From the NCBI RefSeq assembly GCF_002994615.1, contig NZ_PVNK01000114.1, positions 1 to 64,000 of the forward strand: a stretch of 64,000 bases of DNA, in the 5' to 3' direction. The position numbers and the translations under genes are program-made. The notes beneath the pieces were generated by a model. It was not told where the DNA came from, ran no database searches, and saw only the letters and a list, made by a program, of their open reading frames with translations. Shown here piece by piece: positions 16,399 to 24,328 of the stretch. Each line of letters begins with the position of its first letter. The first letter of the stretch is position 1. The DNA comes from Enhygromyxa salina. Lineage in GTDB: Bacteria; Myxococcota_A; Polyangia; Nannocystales; Nannocystaceae.

Positions 16399-17181
16399 TC
16401 AGCCGTCCGTGGCTGGCGAGCGCGGCTGCCAACTCAGGCAGGTGGCCACGCAGCGCAGCCCGGCCCGCTCGAGGTTCCTACCGCTCCCGGACCCGACCTG
16501 GGTGTCCGCGACGAACCACCGCTTGCCCTGCGCCCGGGCGATGTCGAGGTGCGCCCGGAGCAGCTGGCCGTGCAGACCTCGACCTTGAAACGCGGGCAGG
16601 GTCAGGGCGTTGGCGTGAAAGGCGAAGAGGCCATCGAGGAACAAGCTGGCCCCGGCGACCGGCCGCCCTCCCTCGCGGGCGGTCACGCACCGCCAGCTCG
16701 GCCCGGCGTGCTGACGGGCGAGGGCCGCGGCCCGCTCGGGGTCGCCCTGGTGCCACATCTGCGCCCCGAGCCGGCCGAAGTCCTCGGGATCGGTGCTGAG
16801 CTCGAGGGTCGGCGAGTCGCTCGCGAGCGTGGGCGCGGGCGCGGGGGTCTCGAGTGAAGCCGCGAACACGGCCTGGGCGTGGAAGGGTTGGTAGCCCAGG
16901 ACGATCAAGCCCTCGGCGGCGGTCGCGAGCCCGGGCCCGCAGTAGGTCTCGATCACCGGAGCCGGCCCGCTCGTGAACCACTCGAGCAGCTCGGGCAGCC
17001 GTCGCAGGGCCTCGTCACCAAAGTCATGGACCTGCCGGTAGCGTCGCCAGTCGAAGGCGAAGGCGCGCCCGAGCTCGAGCGAGCGACCGCCCGCCGCCTC
17101 GTTGTCGATCCGCGCGGCGAAGCTGCGCGAGCGCAGGGCCAGGAGCTCGTGAACGCGGCGAGGATCCCCGAAGCCGATCAC
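16399..17181 (-). CDS. GNAT-family acyltransferase in the putative RiPP cluster
   Basis: The 260-residue product starts at GTG 17181, overlapping the TGA of the SelO-like gene in a GTGA quartet, which indicates translational coupling. The C-terminal half has the GNAT fold signature: WRCVTAREGGRPVAGASLFL, then NALTLPAFQGRGLHGQLLRAHLDIA with the acyl-CoA loop QGRGLHG, then FVADTQVGSGSGRNLERAGLRCV. GNAT maturases that fatty-acylate Lys or Orn side chains are known in selidamide-type RiPPs; the precursor here has several Lys residues. Self-resistance by acetylation is an alternative. It ends the minus-strand operon. Confidence 0.8.
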   Translation of the reverse strand: MIGFGDPRRVHELLALRSRSFAARIDNEAAGGRSLELGRAFAFDWRRYRQVHDFGDEALRRLPELLEWFTSGPAPVIETYCGPGLATAAEGLIVLGYQPFHAQAVFAASLETPAPAPTLASDSPTLELSTDPEDFGRLGAQMWHQGDPERAAALARQHAGPSWRCVTAREGGRPVAGASLFLDGLFAFHANALTLPAFQGRGLHGQLLRAHLDIARAQGKRWFVADTQVGSGSGRNLERAGLRCVATCLSWQPRSPATDG

Positions 17182-18638
17182 GACGCCGCTCGCCGCTCGG
17201 GCCCGGGCCGGGGCTGAACCTTGGCCCGGATCCGCTCGCTCGCGCGCTCGAGCCCGCGGAGCAGCTCGTCGACCTCGGTGCACTGATCGAGCTCGGCGAC
17301 CAAGTTGTTGAGCAGGGTCCGAACGCCGTCGGAGTCCTCGGGCGTGGGGGCCTCGTCGGTCACGAAGGTCGCGACAGCGATCGCCGGCTCGGGATCGACG
17401 AGCCCGAGCTCGACGCGGCGCAGGGCGATCTGCACGGGGGCGTCGCCGACCAGCGCGTCGACGAGAGGCTCGGGGTCGTAGGGGCAGCCAGGCAGGCCCT
17501 CGTAGCGGTCGAGGAGGTCGCGGCGCCACTGCTGACGATCGTGGATCCAGTGCTCGGGCCCGAAGGTCTCGGCCAGACCCTCGGCGATCGCTCGACAGAA
17601 GCTGGCCGCGCTCGGGTGGACGCAGCGCTCGCTCAGCTCGCCCAGGCGCTGCCGCAGCCGGGCGACGCAGGCCGCGAGGGCGGCGGCTGCGTCGACGAGC
17701 TCGGCGCCGAACCACTGGTAGATCGGCGCGGTGCAGACCGACAGACCCGTGCGCTTTTGGTGAGGCGCGAGGGCCACGACCATCGGCTCGGCCAGCAAGG
17801 TCGGCAGCTCGAGGTCGAGGAAGCGGCCGTCCAGCGTGGCGTTGTTGGTGAACGAGCCCCAGTAGATCCCCGCGTCAAAGAAGCGGCCGAAGTTGCGGCG
17901 GGTCTGCGCGACCGCGGCGTCGAGGCTGGCGACGATCGCCGAGGGCGTGCACGCGTCCGGATCGACGGTGGCGCTGGGATCGGCGAAGTGGCGGAGGGCG
18001 AGGCCCATGCGAATGACCTCGTCGAGGTCGCCAAAGCCGTGAGTCGCGAACCACACGAAGTTGGACCAGCGCGCGAAGCCTCCGGGCTTGAAGGTCAGCG
18101 CCTGCATCCGGGCGTCGGCCGGGGCCAGGCGCACGCCCGCACGCTTGGCGTGGGCGCGCAAGGCGGCCCCGAAGGTCGCGGGCAGGGGCCGAAAGGCGAC
18201 GCCTTCGCAGGGCACGATCACCTCGCCCTGGCCCCGGGCCTCGAGGTAGCGCGAGACCAGGTACTCGCGGATCGCCCCGCTCGGGTACATGTGGCCCGAG
18301 CTGTGGAGCACGTCGCTGGCGTCGGCCCAGTTGGCGGCGAGCTGGGTTCGACCGACGCCCTTGATGTACTTGCCCCGGTGAAACACGGCCCGACCCGAGC
18401 CCAGTCGCAGGGCCACGGGGTAGCGGGCGGGCAGCTGGAAGTCGGCGAAGCCGACGCTCAGATCGCCGTCGTCGAAGCCGGCCACGCCGAAGGCCGCGAG
18501 CGCGGCGAGATCCGTGCGCAGGCACCAGTCGCGGTGGTCCTCGTCGAGCGGTTCGAAGTCGGCGGCGGTCAGCGGCACGGGCGTGGCCCAGGGGCAGGCC
18601 GGACGCCACTGCAGCGTGCGGGGGTCATCGGTGGTCAT
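17178..18638 (-). CDS. SelO/YdiU-like pseudokinase-fold protein in the putative RiPP cluster
   Basis: The 486-residue product aligns by eye to SelO protein-AMPylases. It has LGSGRA (79-84), the lysine strand YIKGVGRTQL (K93), the helix Glu in GAIREYLVSRYLEA (E125), KPGGFARWSNFVWF (R190) and GSFTNNATLDGRFLDLE (N265, N266, D275). In SelO the last motif reads MNTDN...LD, whose Asp is the proposed base and whose Asn and Asp bind metal; here that Asp is Asn265. SelO transfers AMP from ATP to Ser, Thr or Tyr. The family match is remote but motif spacing is conserved. The gene lies 7 bp after the unknown His-rich gene and is coupled to the GNAT gene. ATG at 18638 chosen. Confidence 0.65.
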   Translation of the reverse strand: MTTDDPRTLQWRPACPWATPVPLTAADFEPLDEDHRDWCLRTDLAALAAFGVAGFDDGDLSVGFADFQLPARYPVALRLGSGRAVFHRGKYIKGVGRTQLAANWADASDVLHSSGHMYPSGAIREYLVSRYLEARGQGEVIVPCEGVAFRPLPATFGAALRAHAKRAGVRLAPADARMQALTFKPGGFARWSNFVWFATHGFGDLDEVIRMGLALRHFADPSATVDPDACTPSAIVASLDAAVAQTRRNFGRFFDAGIYWGSFTNNATLDGRFLDLELPTLLAEPMVVALAPHQKRTGLSVCTAPIYQWFGAELVDAAAALAACVARLRQRLGELSERCVHPSAASFCRAIAEGLAETFGPEHWIHDRQQWRRDLLDRYEGLPGCPYDPEPLVDALVGDAPVQIALRRVELGLVDPEPAIAVATFVTDEAPTPEDSDGVRTLLNNLVAELDQCTEVDELLRGLERASERIRAKVQPRPGPERRAAS

Positions 18639-18645
18639 GGCGGCT

Positions 18646-19842
18646 CTACTTGAGGAAGAACATGTCGAGGGGATCGAGCTTCGGGCCGCCGTAAGCGGGC
18701 AGCTGCTTGGTAGCCCAGGCGACGAGCGCAGGCTCATCGCTGACGATCAGTCGGTTCATGGCCGCGATCGCGTCGGGCTCGCCGAGCGGGAATCGACGGC
18801 TGCGCAGGAGCTGCTCGCGCCACTGCGGGCGCGAGGCCTCGACGACTCCGCGGCGCTCGATCGCGTCGTCGAGATCTTCGAAGCCAGCGAGGCTCGTGAA
18901 GCGAAAGTCGATCGGCCCCGCCTGCGGGGCTCGCCAGGCCTGCTCGGCGCTCCAGTCGAGCGCGGGCTGGCAGGCATCACCGCGCTTGACCTTGGCCCAC
19001 AAGCGCGCGCCGAGCTCGTCGAGGAGCGCGTCGCCCCAGTCCGGGAGCTCGATCGCAGCGTCGAGGGCGGCGTCGTCGTAGCGCTGGACCCCGGCGAGGT
19101 GCTGCAGCCACTGCCTCGAGTAGCGCCGCTGGGCGCCGCCGTAGAGCAGCTCGTGACGCAGCCACTGGTGGGTCACCGGGCTCCGGCGCAAGGCCTCGAC
19201 CCCGAAGCCGGGGAAGATTCCGGTGCAATAGAACCGTGCGATGATGCCAAAGAAGTCTGGGGTCTGAGCCGTGAAGTCCGGGCAGAAGCGTTGGTACTCG
19301 CGCTCGAGGGCGGCCTGGTACGAGACGGTCAAGCGGGCGAAGGCGCTGCCGATGTCGAGCTCGGCGCCGAGGCTGCGGCAGCACAGATCCCAGTAGTCGA
19401 GGCCCACGGTTGCGACCGCCTCGGTCACGACCATTGCGAAGGCATGATCCTCGAGCCGGTCCGGGTCGAGGGCTCCGCGGCCGAACCCGAGCTCGGGCCG
19501 GAGCTCAGCAATTGTCTGGGTCGCCCAAATATGAAGATGATCGTGGAGCACGAACGCGAGCTCGGGCAAGAACAGATCGTTCTCGTTGAGCGCGCGCAGA
19601 TCGACGCTTGGATCGTCGAGCCACTGACCAACCAAAGAGTTGTCGGCGACGTAGATCTCGGCACGAAAGGGGTTCCAGCCGGCTGAGGTCTTGGCGCGGC
19701 GGATCTCGTACAGCCAGTTGGCGTCGATCGGCCGCCGCACGACTCGGGTCCGGGGGTCGTCGAGCAAGTGGCGCACGGCGCTGAGCTCCGCCAGCGGGCG
19801 ACCCGTCGAGGCGGCGGCGTCGGTCTGCAAAGCTGCGTTCAC
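18646..19842 (-). CDS. Unknown, probably helical protein with HDHLH motif, putative RiPP maturase
   Basis: The 398-residue product starts at GTG 19842, preceded by AGGAGA at 19849-19854 with proper spacing, which decides the start over the in-frame TTG upstream. I do not recognise the family. The region PELAFVLHDHLHIW (E94, H100, H102, H104) followed by LEDHAFAMVVTEAVATVGLDYW (E131, H133, E141) clusters His and Glu on predicted helices and could bind one or two metals, as in helical di-iron oxygenases. The C-terminal third is Trp-rich. It is the first gene after the precursor peptide and so likely acts on it. Confidence 0.6.
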   Translation of the reverse strand: MNAALQTDAAASTGRPLAELSAVRHLLDDPRTRVVRRPIDANWLYEIRRAKTSAGWNPFRAEIYVADNSLVGQWLDDPSVDLRALNENDLFLPELAFVLHDHLHIWATQTIAELRPELGFGRGALDPDRLEDHAFAMVVTEAVATVGLDYWDLCCRSLGAELDIGSAFARLTVSYQAALEREYQRFCPDFTAQTPDFFGIIARFYCTGIFPGFGVEALRRSPVTHQWLRHELLYGGAQRRYSRQWLQHLAGVQRYDDAALDAAIELPDWGDALLDELGARLWAKVKRGDACQPALDWSAEQAWRAPQAGPIDFRFTSLAGFEDLDDAIERRGVVEASRPQWREQLLRSRRFPLGEPDAIAAMNRLIVSDEPALVAWATKQLPAYGGPKLDPLDMFFLK

Positions 19843-19900
19843 TCGAAATCTCCTCAAGGATGCGAACCGCTCGTGCGCGTGTTACTGGGCCGAACGAAAG

Positions 19901-19929
19901 AGGGGGTCGGCGTCGGACACCGACCCCCT
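19901..19929 (-). terminator. Attenuator-like hairpin after the precursor peptide gene
   Basis: A 12-bp stem (AGGGGGTCGGCG with CACCGACCCCCT, one mismatch) and a 5-nt loop lies 8 bp after the stop codon of the precursor gene and 59 bp before the next gene start. No T-run follows. In RiPP operons such a hairpin commonly lets most transcripts stop after the precursor; that role is inferred. Confidence 0.6.
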
Positions 19930-19937
19930 GAGCAGGT

Positions 19938-20105
19938 TCAGAGCGTGGCGCTCGCGGCCTTCGGAGTGGCCTGCTTGCCGATCTCGCTGCTCTTGCAGTC
20001 GCCGTCCTCGCAGTTCTTGCTGTACTCCTCGCGACCGCCGATGAGATCGGCGGCGCCACGGACTTGCTGGAGATCGGAGATGCGGAGTTCCTTGATGGTC
20101 TTCAT
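19938..20105 (-). CDS. RiPP/bacteriocin-like precursor peptide with double-glycine-type leader
   Basis: The gene encodes 55 residues. ATG at 20105 is preceded by AGGAAA at a suitable distance. The N-terminus MKTIKELRISDLQQVRGA has hydrophobic residues at -12 (L7), -7 (L12) and -4 (V15) from a Gly-Ala pair (G17-A18), the leader pattern read by C39 peptidases. A second pair, G23-G24, is a less well-placed site. The core after A18 is 37 residues, with C32 and C37 in CEDGDC, several Lys and a Ser/Thr/Ala-rich tail. A matching exporter is encoded divergently 1 kb away. The final structure cannot be read from sequence. Confidence 0.8.
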   Translation of the reverse strand: MKTIKELRISDLQQVRGAADLIGGREEYSKNCEDGDCKSSEIGKQATPKAASATL

Positions 20106-20125
20106 GATTGTTTTCCTTTTGTCCT

Positions 20126-20144
20126 GCTCGACAGGGGGTCGAGC
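20126..20144 (-). promoter_or_regulatory. Leader hairpin upstream of the precursor gene
   Basis: A perfect 7-bp stem (GCTCGAC with GTCGAGC) and 5-nt loop lies just upstream of the ribosome-binding site of the precursor gene. It could stabilise the mRNA 5' end or be part of an operator. Confidence 0.45.
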
Positions 20145-20172
20145 ACTCACTCCCTTTGTGCGCATCCGAGAG

Positions 20173-20212
20173 AATCTGACGAACTTTTTTTTGTCGCTGT
20201 ATCCGTCAGATT
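20173..20212. promoter_or_regulatory. Inverted repeat in the divergent promoter region of the RiPP cluster
   Basis: The perfect 9-bp arms AATCTGACG (20173-20181) and CGTCAGATT (20204-20212) are separated by 22 bp that include an eight-T run. The repeat lies between the precursor start at 20105 and the HlyD-like start at 20239, so a regulator bound here could control both arms. The spacing of arm centres is about 31 bp, close to three helical turns. Confidence 0.6.
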
Positions 20213-20238
20213 TTCGCGGCACCAGACAATGTGTCGAC

Positions 20239-21147
20239 GTGGACTTGCGACCAGAAGCCCTGGCCGAGCTCAACCACGCAGGTTGGGCTCGGGGCACACC
20301 CAGCCGGCGCGAACGGGCGTGGTTCAAGGGCCCGATCATGAGCTTGGGTCTGCTGGTGTTGTCGGGGGCCCTCGCGCTGGTGATCCCGAGCCCCGAGCGG
20401 GTCTCCGGTCGCGGGGTCGTGCGGGTGCCGGGCACGGTCTACCTGCGCAGTGAAGCTGCCGGGGGCATCGCCGCGATGGCGATCGCGCCCGGCGACACGG
20501 TCGCGGCCGGCCAGGCGCTCGTCCGCCTCGACGACCCCGAGACCGAGGGGGAGCTCCGCCGCGCGCGACGTCGCTACGACGAGGCCCTGACGGCGATGCT
20601 ACGCAGCCCGCTCAACGAGGCCCTGCGCAGCGAGGTCGGTGACGCCCGGGTCGCGCTGGCAGATCTTCGGGATCGTCAGGCTGCGCTGACTCTCCGCAGC
20701 CCCGCCGCCGGGAAGGTGGTCTCGGTTCGTGCCCGTGAGGGCGGGATCGTGGCGGCCTCGGACATCGTCGCGACGATCGCCGCGACGGAGTCGCCGGGCG
20801 CCTCGCGGCCCTACCTGGTGGCCAGCTTCCCCGACGCGACGCTCGGGGTCATCGGCGAGGGCACGAAGCTCGAGCTGGTCGTCGAGCGTGCCGGCGAGCA
20901 CCGTCACATCTTCGTGGTCCGCTCGGTCTCCCGCGAGGCCATCTCGATCGCCGATCCCCTCCAGCGCCACGAGCTGGCCTCGCCCGAGGGCTCCGACTCG
21001 GTCCTGGTCGTCGAGGCCGAGCTCGTCGATGAGGCCGAGTCGAGCGTGCTGTTCGAGGGCATGGTCGGGGAGGTCCGAGCGCTGGTCCGCGAGCGCTCGC
21101 TGCTCGAGCGGATCACCGAGGCGATGGGCTGGAGGACCCGGGCATGA
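20239..21147 (+). CDS. HlyD-like membrane-fusion protein of the peptide exporter
   Basis: From GTG 20239 the product is 302 residues, with a cytoplasmic N-terminus, one membrane segment (GPIMSLGLLVLSGALALVIP) and a barrel-sandwich domain: RGVVRVPGTVYLRSEAAGGIAAM, GDTVAAGQALVRLDDPETEGEL, and a second lipoyl half TLRSPAAGKVVSVRAREGGIV. The hairpin between the halves is short. Such proteins link a C39-ABC exporter to the outer membrane. The stop overlaps the ATG of the exporter gene (ATGA). No strong ribosome site precedes the GTG, so the start is uncertain. Confidence 0.8.
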   Translation: MDLRPEALAELNHAGWARGTPSRRERAWFKGPIMSLGLLVLSGALALVIPSPERVSGRGVVRVPGTVYLRSEAAGGIAAMAIAPGDTVAAGQALVRLDDPETEGELRRARRRYDEALTAMLRSPLNEALRSEVGDARVALADLRDRQAALTLRSPAAGKVVSVRAREGGIVAASDIVATIAATESPGASRPYLVASFPDATLGVIGEGTKLELVVERAGEHRHIFVVRSVSREAISIADPLQRHELASPEGSDSVLVVEAELVDEAESSVLFEGMVGEVRALVRERSLLERITEAMGWRTRA

Positions 21148-23363
21148 GCACCGCGGCCTCCGAAGTGTTCGCCGAGCGCGTCTCGGGCCGGATCCTGCCG
21201 ACCCGCCGCGCGGGTCGACTCCGGCTGGTCCGCCAGCTCTCGGCCTCCGAGTGCGGGGTCGCCTCGTTGTCGATGGCGATCGGTTACCACGGCTTGTTCT
21301 TGCCCCTCGCCCAGGTTCGCCGGCTGGTCGGCGACGTCTACGACGGCGTGACCCTGGCCCACCTCGCGCGCACGGCCTCCGACCTCGGCCTGATCGCCTG
21401 CGGCTACCAGGCCGAGGTCGAGGATCTGGCCGAGTTCGCGCCCGGCACGATCCTCCACTGGCAGCTCAACCACTTCGTGGTCCTCGGACGGGTCGCGCGG
21501 GGCCGCTACGAGATCTACGACCCCGCTCGCGGCGTGCGATGGTGCGAGGCCGACGAGGTCAGCCGCGCGTTCACGGGCATCGCCCTGACGCTCGAGGCCG
21601 GCGAGACCTTCGAGCCCCGGCTCGAGCGCGAGCGGCCTCTTCGGCGCCACTTTGGTCGCGTGCTCTCGCAAAAGCGAAGGCTCGGGACCGCGGTGGTCAG
21701 CTCGCTGTTCATCCAGGCGATCGCCTTTTGTGTGCCGATCTCGATGGCGATCGCGGTCGAGGATCTGATCCCCTGGCGCGACACAGGCGGGCTCTCGGTC
21801 CTGGCCGCGGCCCTGGTCCTGGCCTCGTTCGGACGCTTCTGGGCGATGCTGGTCCGGGGTCGAACGCTCAAGCTCGTCGACGTCGCGCTTGAATCGTCGA
21901 TGCGGGCGACCTTCTTGCACCACCTCCTGCACCTGCCCTACCGGGTGTTTCTGACCCGCTCGCAAGGTGACCTGCTCCAGCGGATCAACGCCCACCGCGA
22001 GGTCCGCGACGCGCTGTCCTCGGTCGCGCTGGCGACGGTGCTCGACGCCTCGACCGCGGCCGCGTTCTTGCTCGCGCTGCTGCTCTTGCACCCGAAGCTG
22101 GCCCTCGCCGCGCTCGGCCTGGCCACGCTCCAGGCCCTGGTCACCGCCTGGAGCTGGAAACGGCGCGAGCGCCTGACCGAGACCTACCTCGAGGCCGACG
22201 CGGTCTGTCAGACCCGCCAGGTCGAGGCCCTCGCGACCGTCTACAGCACCAAGGCCATGGGCCGGGAGCAGGCGATGCTCCAGCGCTGGTCGAGCGCCTT
22301 CGTCGAGCAGCTCCAAGCCGACCGCGCCCGGGGCAACTTCGAGGCCCTGCTCGACGCGATCCGTCCGAGCATCGGGATGCTGACCCCGGCTTGCATCCTC
22401 GGCTTCGCCGGGACCAGCGTGGCCCAGGGCGACATGAGCCTCGGGGCCCTGTTCGCCGCCAGCGCGCTGATGCCCGGGTTCATGGCCCCGGTCGGACAGC
22501 TGGTCGGCGCGGTCCAGTCGCTGGCCGACGCCCGCAGCGTGGCCGCCCGGATCAACGACGTGCTCGAGGAGCCGTCGGAGCTGCCCGCCGAGCTGTCCGA
22601 GGCCGGGGCCACGCCCGCTCGGCGAGTCCGCGGGGGGATCCGCTTCGAGCAGGTCAGCTTCGGGTTCCGCCCGGAGCAGCCGATCGTCGACGGCTTCGAC
22701 CTCGAGATCCTCCCGGGCCAGACCGTCGCGCTGGTCGGCAGCACCGGGTCGGGCAAGAGCACGATCATCAACCTGCTGCTCGGGCTCTTGCACCCGAGCC
22801 AGGGCCGGGTCCTGTTTGATGGGGTGGATCTGACCAGCTTTCATCCCCAGCAGCTCCGGCGTCAGTTTGGCGTGGTGCCCCAGCGCGTCCAGCTGATCCA
22901 GGGCAGCTTCCGCAGCAACATCTTGTTCGGGGCCGACGATGAGGCCGGCGATCGGGTCGAGTGGGCGGCCGAGATCGCCTGCCTCGCCGACCGGATCGCG
23001 AGCGAGCCCGCCGGGTTCGAGGCCGAGGTCGCCGAGGGCGGGAGCTCGCTGTCTGGCGGTGAAGCCCAGCGCCTGGCGATCGCCCGGGCGGTGGTCACGC
23101 GGCCGCGGGTGCTGGTCATGGACGAGGCGACCAGCGCCCTCGACACCGCGACCGAGGCCAAGGTCTACGAGTCGCTGCGCCAGCTCGACTGCTCGCAGGT
23201 CGTCGTCGCCCACCGGCTGTCGACCATTCGCCGCGCGGACTTGATCGTCGTGATGGACCGGGGTCGCTGCGTCGAGCGAGGCACCCACGCGGAGCTGATC
23301 GCCAAGGGGGGTCACTACGCGCGGCTGGTCGCGGCTCAGCTCGCAGAGGACTGCGCGGCATGA
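21144..23363 (+). CDS. C39-peptidase-containing ABC exporter (PCAT) for double-glycine-type peptides
   Basis: The 739-residue product has three domains. Residues 25-150 form a C39 cysteine protease with Q31, C37 (ASECGVASLSMAIGYHG), H110 (WQLNHFVVL) and D126 (YEIYDPARG), so the catalytic set is complete. Residues about 170-470 are a six-helix exporter domain. Residues about 500-735 are an ATPase with Walker A GSTGSGKST, signature LSGGE and Walker B VLVMDEATSALD. It would cut leaders after Gly-Gly or Gly-Ala and export the core. Coupled to both adaptor genes by ATGA overlaps, it defines the cluster as an exported-peptide locus. Confidence 0.95.
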   Translation: MSTAASEVFAERVSGRILPTRRAGRLRLVRQLSASECGVASLSMAIGYHGLFLPLAQVRRLVGDVYDGVTLAHLARTASDLGLIACGYQAEVEDLAEFAPGTILHWQLNHFVVLGRVARGRYEIYDPARGVRWCEADEVSRAFTGIALTLEAGETFEPRLERERPLRRHFGRVLSQKRRLGTAVVSSLFIQAIAFCVPISMAIAVEDLIPWRDTGGLSVLAAALVLASFGRFWAMLVRGRTLKLVDVALESSMRATFLHHLLHLPYRVFLTRSQGDLLQRINAHREVRDALSSVALATVLDASTAAAFLLALLLLHPKLALAALGLATLQALVTAWSWKRRERLTETYLEADAVCQTRQVEALATVYSTKAMGREQAMLQRWSSAFVEQLQADRARGNFEALLDAIRPSIGMLTPACILGFAGTSVAQGDMSLGALFAASALMPGFMAPVGQLVGAVQSLADARSVAARINDVLEEPSELPAELSEAGATPARRVRGGIRFEQVSFGFRPEQPIVDGFDLEILPGQTVALVGSTGSGKSTIINLLLGLLHPSQGRVLFDGVDLTSFHPQQLRRQFGVVPQRVQLIQGSFRSNILFGADDEAGDRVEWAAEIACLADRIASEPAGFEAEVAEGGSSLSGGEAQRLAIARAVVTRPRVLVMDEATSALDTATEAKVYESLRQLDCSQVVVAHRLSTIRRADLIVVMDRGRCVERGTHAELIAKGGHYARLVAAQLAEDCAA

Positions 23364-24328
23364 AGGGCACGAGCGCCGCTTTGGTCGCGCTGGTCTGCGC
23401 CGCCGGCCTCGCCTGCGAGGCCGAGCTCGACTCGGCCGCGCCCGCGCTCGTCGACGACGCGCGCGTGCCCGGACACCTGGCCCCGCGCTCGTCGCTCGAA
23501 GGCTCCGCGACCGAGGTCGATCCCTGCACGGAGGTCGGCGTGATCGTCCCGCGCCTGAGCCTCGAGCTCCACGCCCCGCGGACCGGGCTCCTGCGCGGTG
23601 GCGGGCCCGAGCTCCACCTCGAGGGCGAGCCGGTCTACGAGGTCGAGGCCGGTGACGATGTCGCATCCCTCGCGGTCCAGCGGGCCGAGCTCGCCGAGGC
23701 CAAGGCCACCCGCGAGCGCTACGCGGCCGAGCAGCGCGCGCGCGCTCGCGAGCTTCGCGGCGCCGAGCAGCTCGGCGAGCACCTCGCCGGGCAAGACCGC
23801 GACGCGGCCCGCGAGGCCCACAGCATCTCGACGCGCGAGTTCGACCGGGCCGAGGCGACCCGTCGGGCCGCGGCCGCTCGGCTCGAGGCCCAGCGGGCCC
23901 GGATCCACGCGGGCCAGCTCGAGGCGCCCTTCTCGGGCCGACTGGTGCGCGAGCAGGTGATCCCCGGAGCCTGGGTCGAGGCCGGACAGCTGCTCGGTCG
24001 CTTCGCCTCGACCGAAGATCTGGTGCTCCGGGTCGGCCTCCCCGCCGAGCTCGCCCCGGCCGGGCCGATCGAGGTCCGCTGGCGCTGGCCGGGGCAGCGA
24101 GGCCAGGCCTTCGAGGCCGTGCTCGCGCCCGCGCGGACCGACGTCGACGAGCTCTCGGGGCTGCGCCTGTACGAGGCGTCCGTCGACCCACGAGTCCGCG
24201 CCGAGCATGCCTTCGGCGAGGGCGTGATCGTCGAGCTCCCAAGCTGCCACGGCCGATCTGTATCCCCGCTGTCTGAGCCACCCGAGCCAGCCAAGACCAC
24301 CGAGCCCGCTGACCATGACCAACCCTGA
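23360..24328 (+). CDS. Second periplasmic adaptor (MFP) lipoprotein of the peptide exporter
   Basis: The 322-residue product has a type II signal peptide (AAGLAC). It shows a lipoyl-type half (LHAPRTGLLRGGG, EGEPVYEVEAGDDVASL), a coiled-coil hairpin rich in Ala, Arg and Glu (about residues 105-180), the second half LEAPFSGRLVREQVIPGAWVEAGQLLGRF, and a beta-barrel region. This is the RND/MFP adaptor order. Having both an inner-membrane HlyD-like protein and a lipid-anchored adaptor for one exporter is unusual. It starts within the exporter stop (ATGA) and overlaps the oxygenase gene by 14 bp. Confidence 0.82.
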   Translation: MKGTSAALVALVCAAGLACEAELDSAAPALVDDARVPGHLAPRSSLEGSATEVDPCTEVGVIVPRLSLELHAPRTGLLRGGGPELHLEGEPVYEVEAGDDVASLAVQRAELAEAKATRERYAAEQRARARELRGAEQLGEHLAGQDRDAAREAHSISTREFDRAEATRRAAAARLEAQRARIHAGQLEAPFSGRLVREQVIPGAWVEAGQLLGRFASTEDLVLRVGLPAELAPAGPIEVRWRWPGQRGQAFEAVLAPARTDVDELSGLRLYEASVDPRVRAEHAFGEGVIVELPSCHGRSVSPLSEPPEPAKTTEPADHDQP

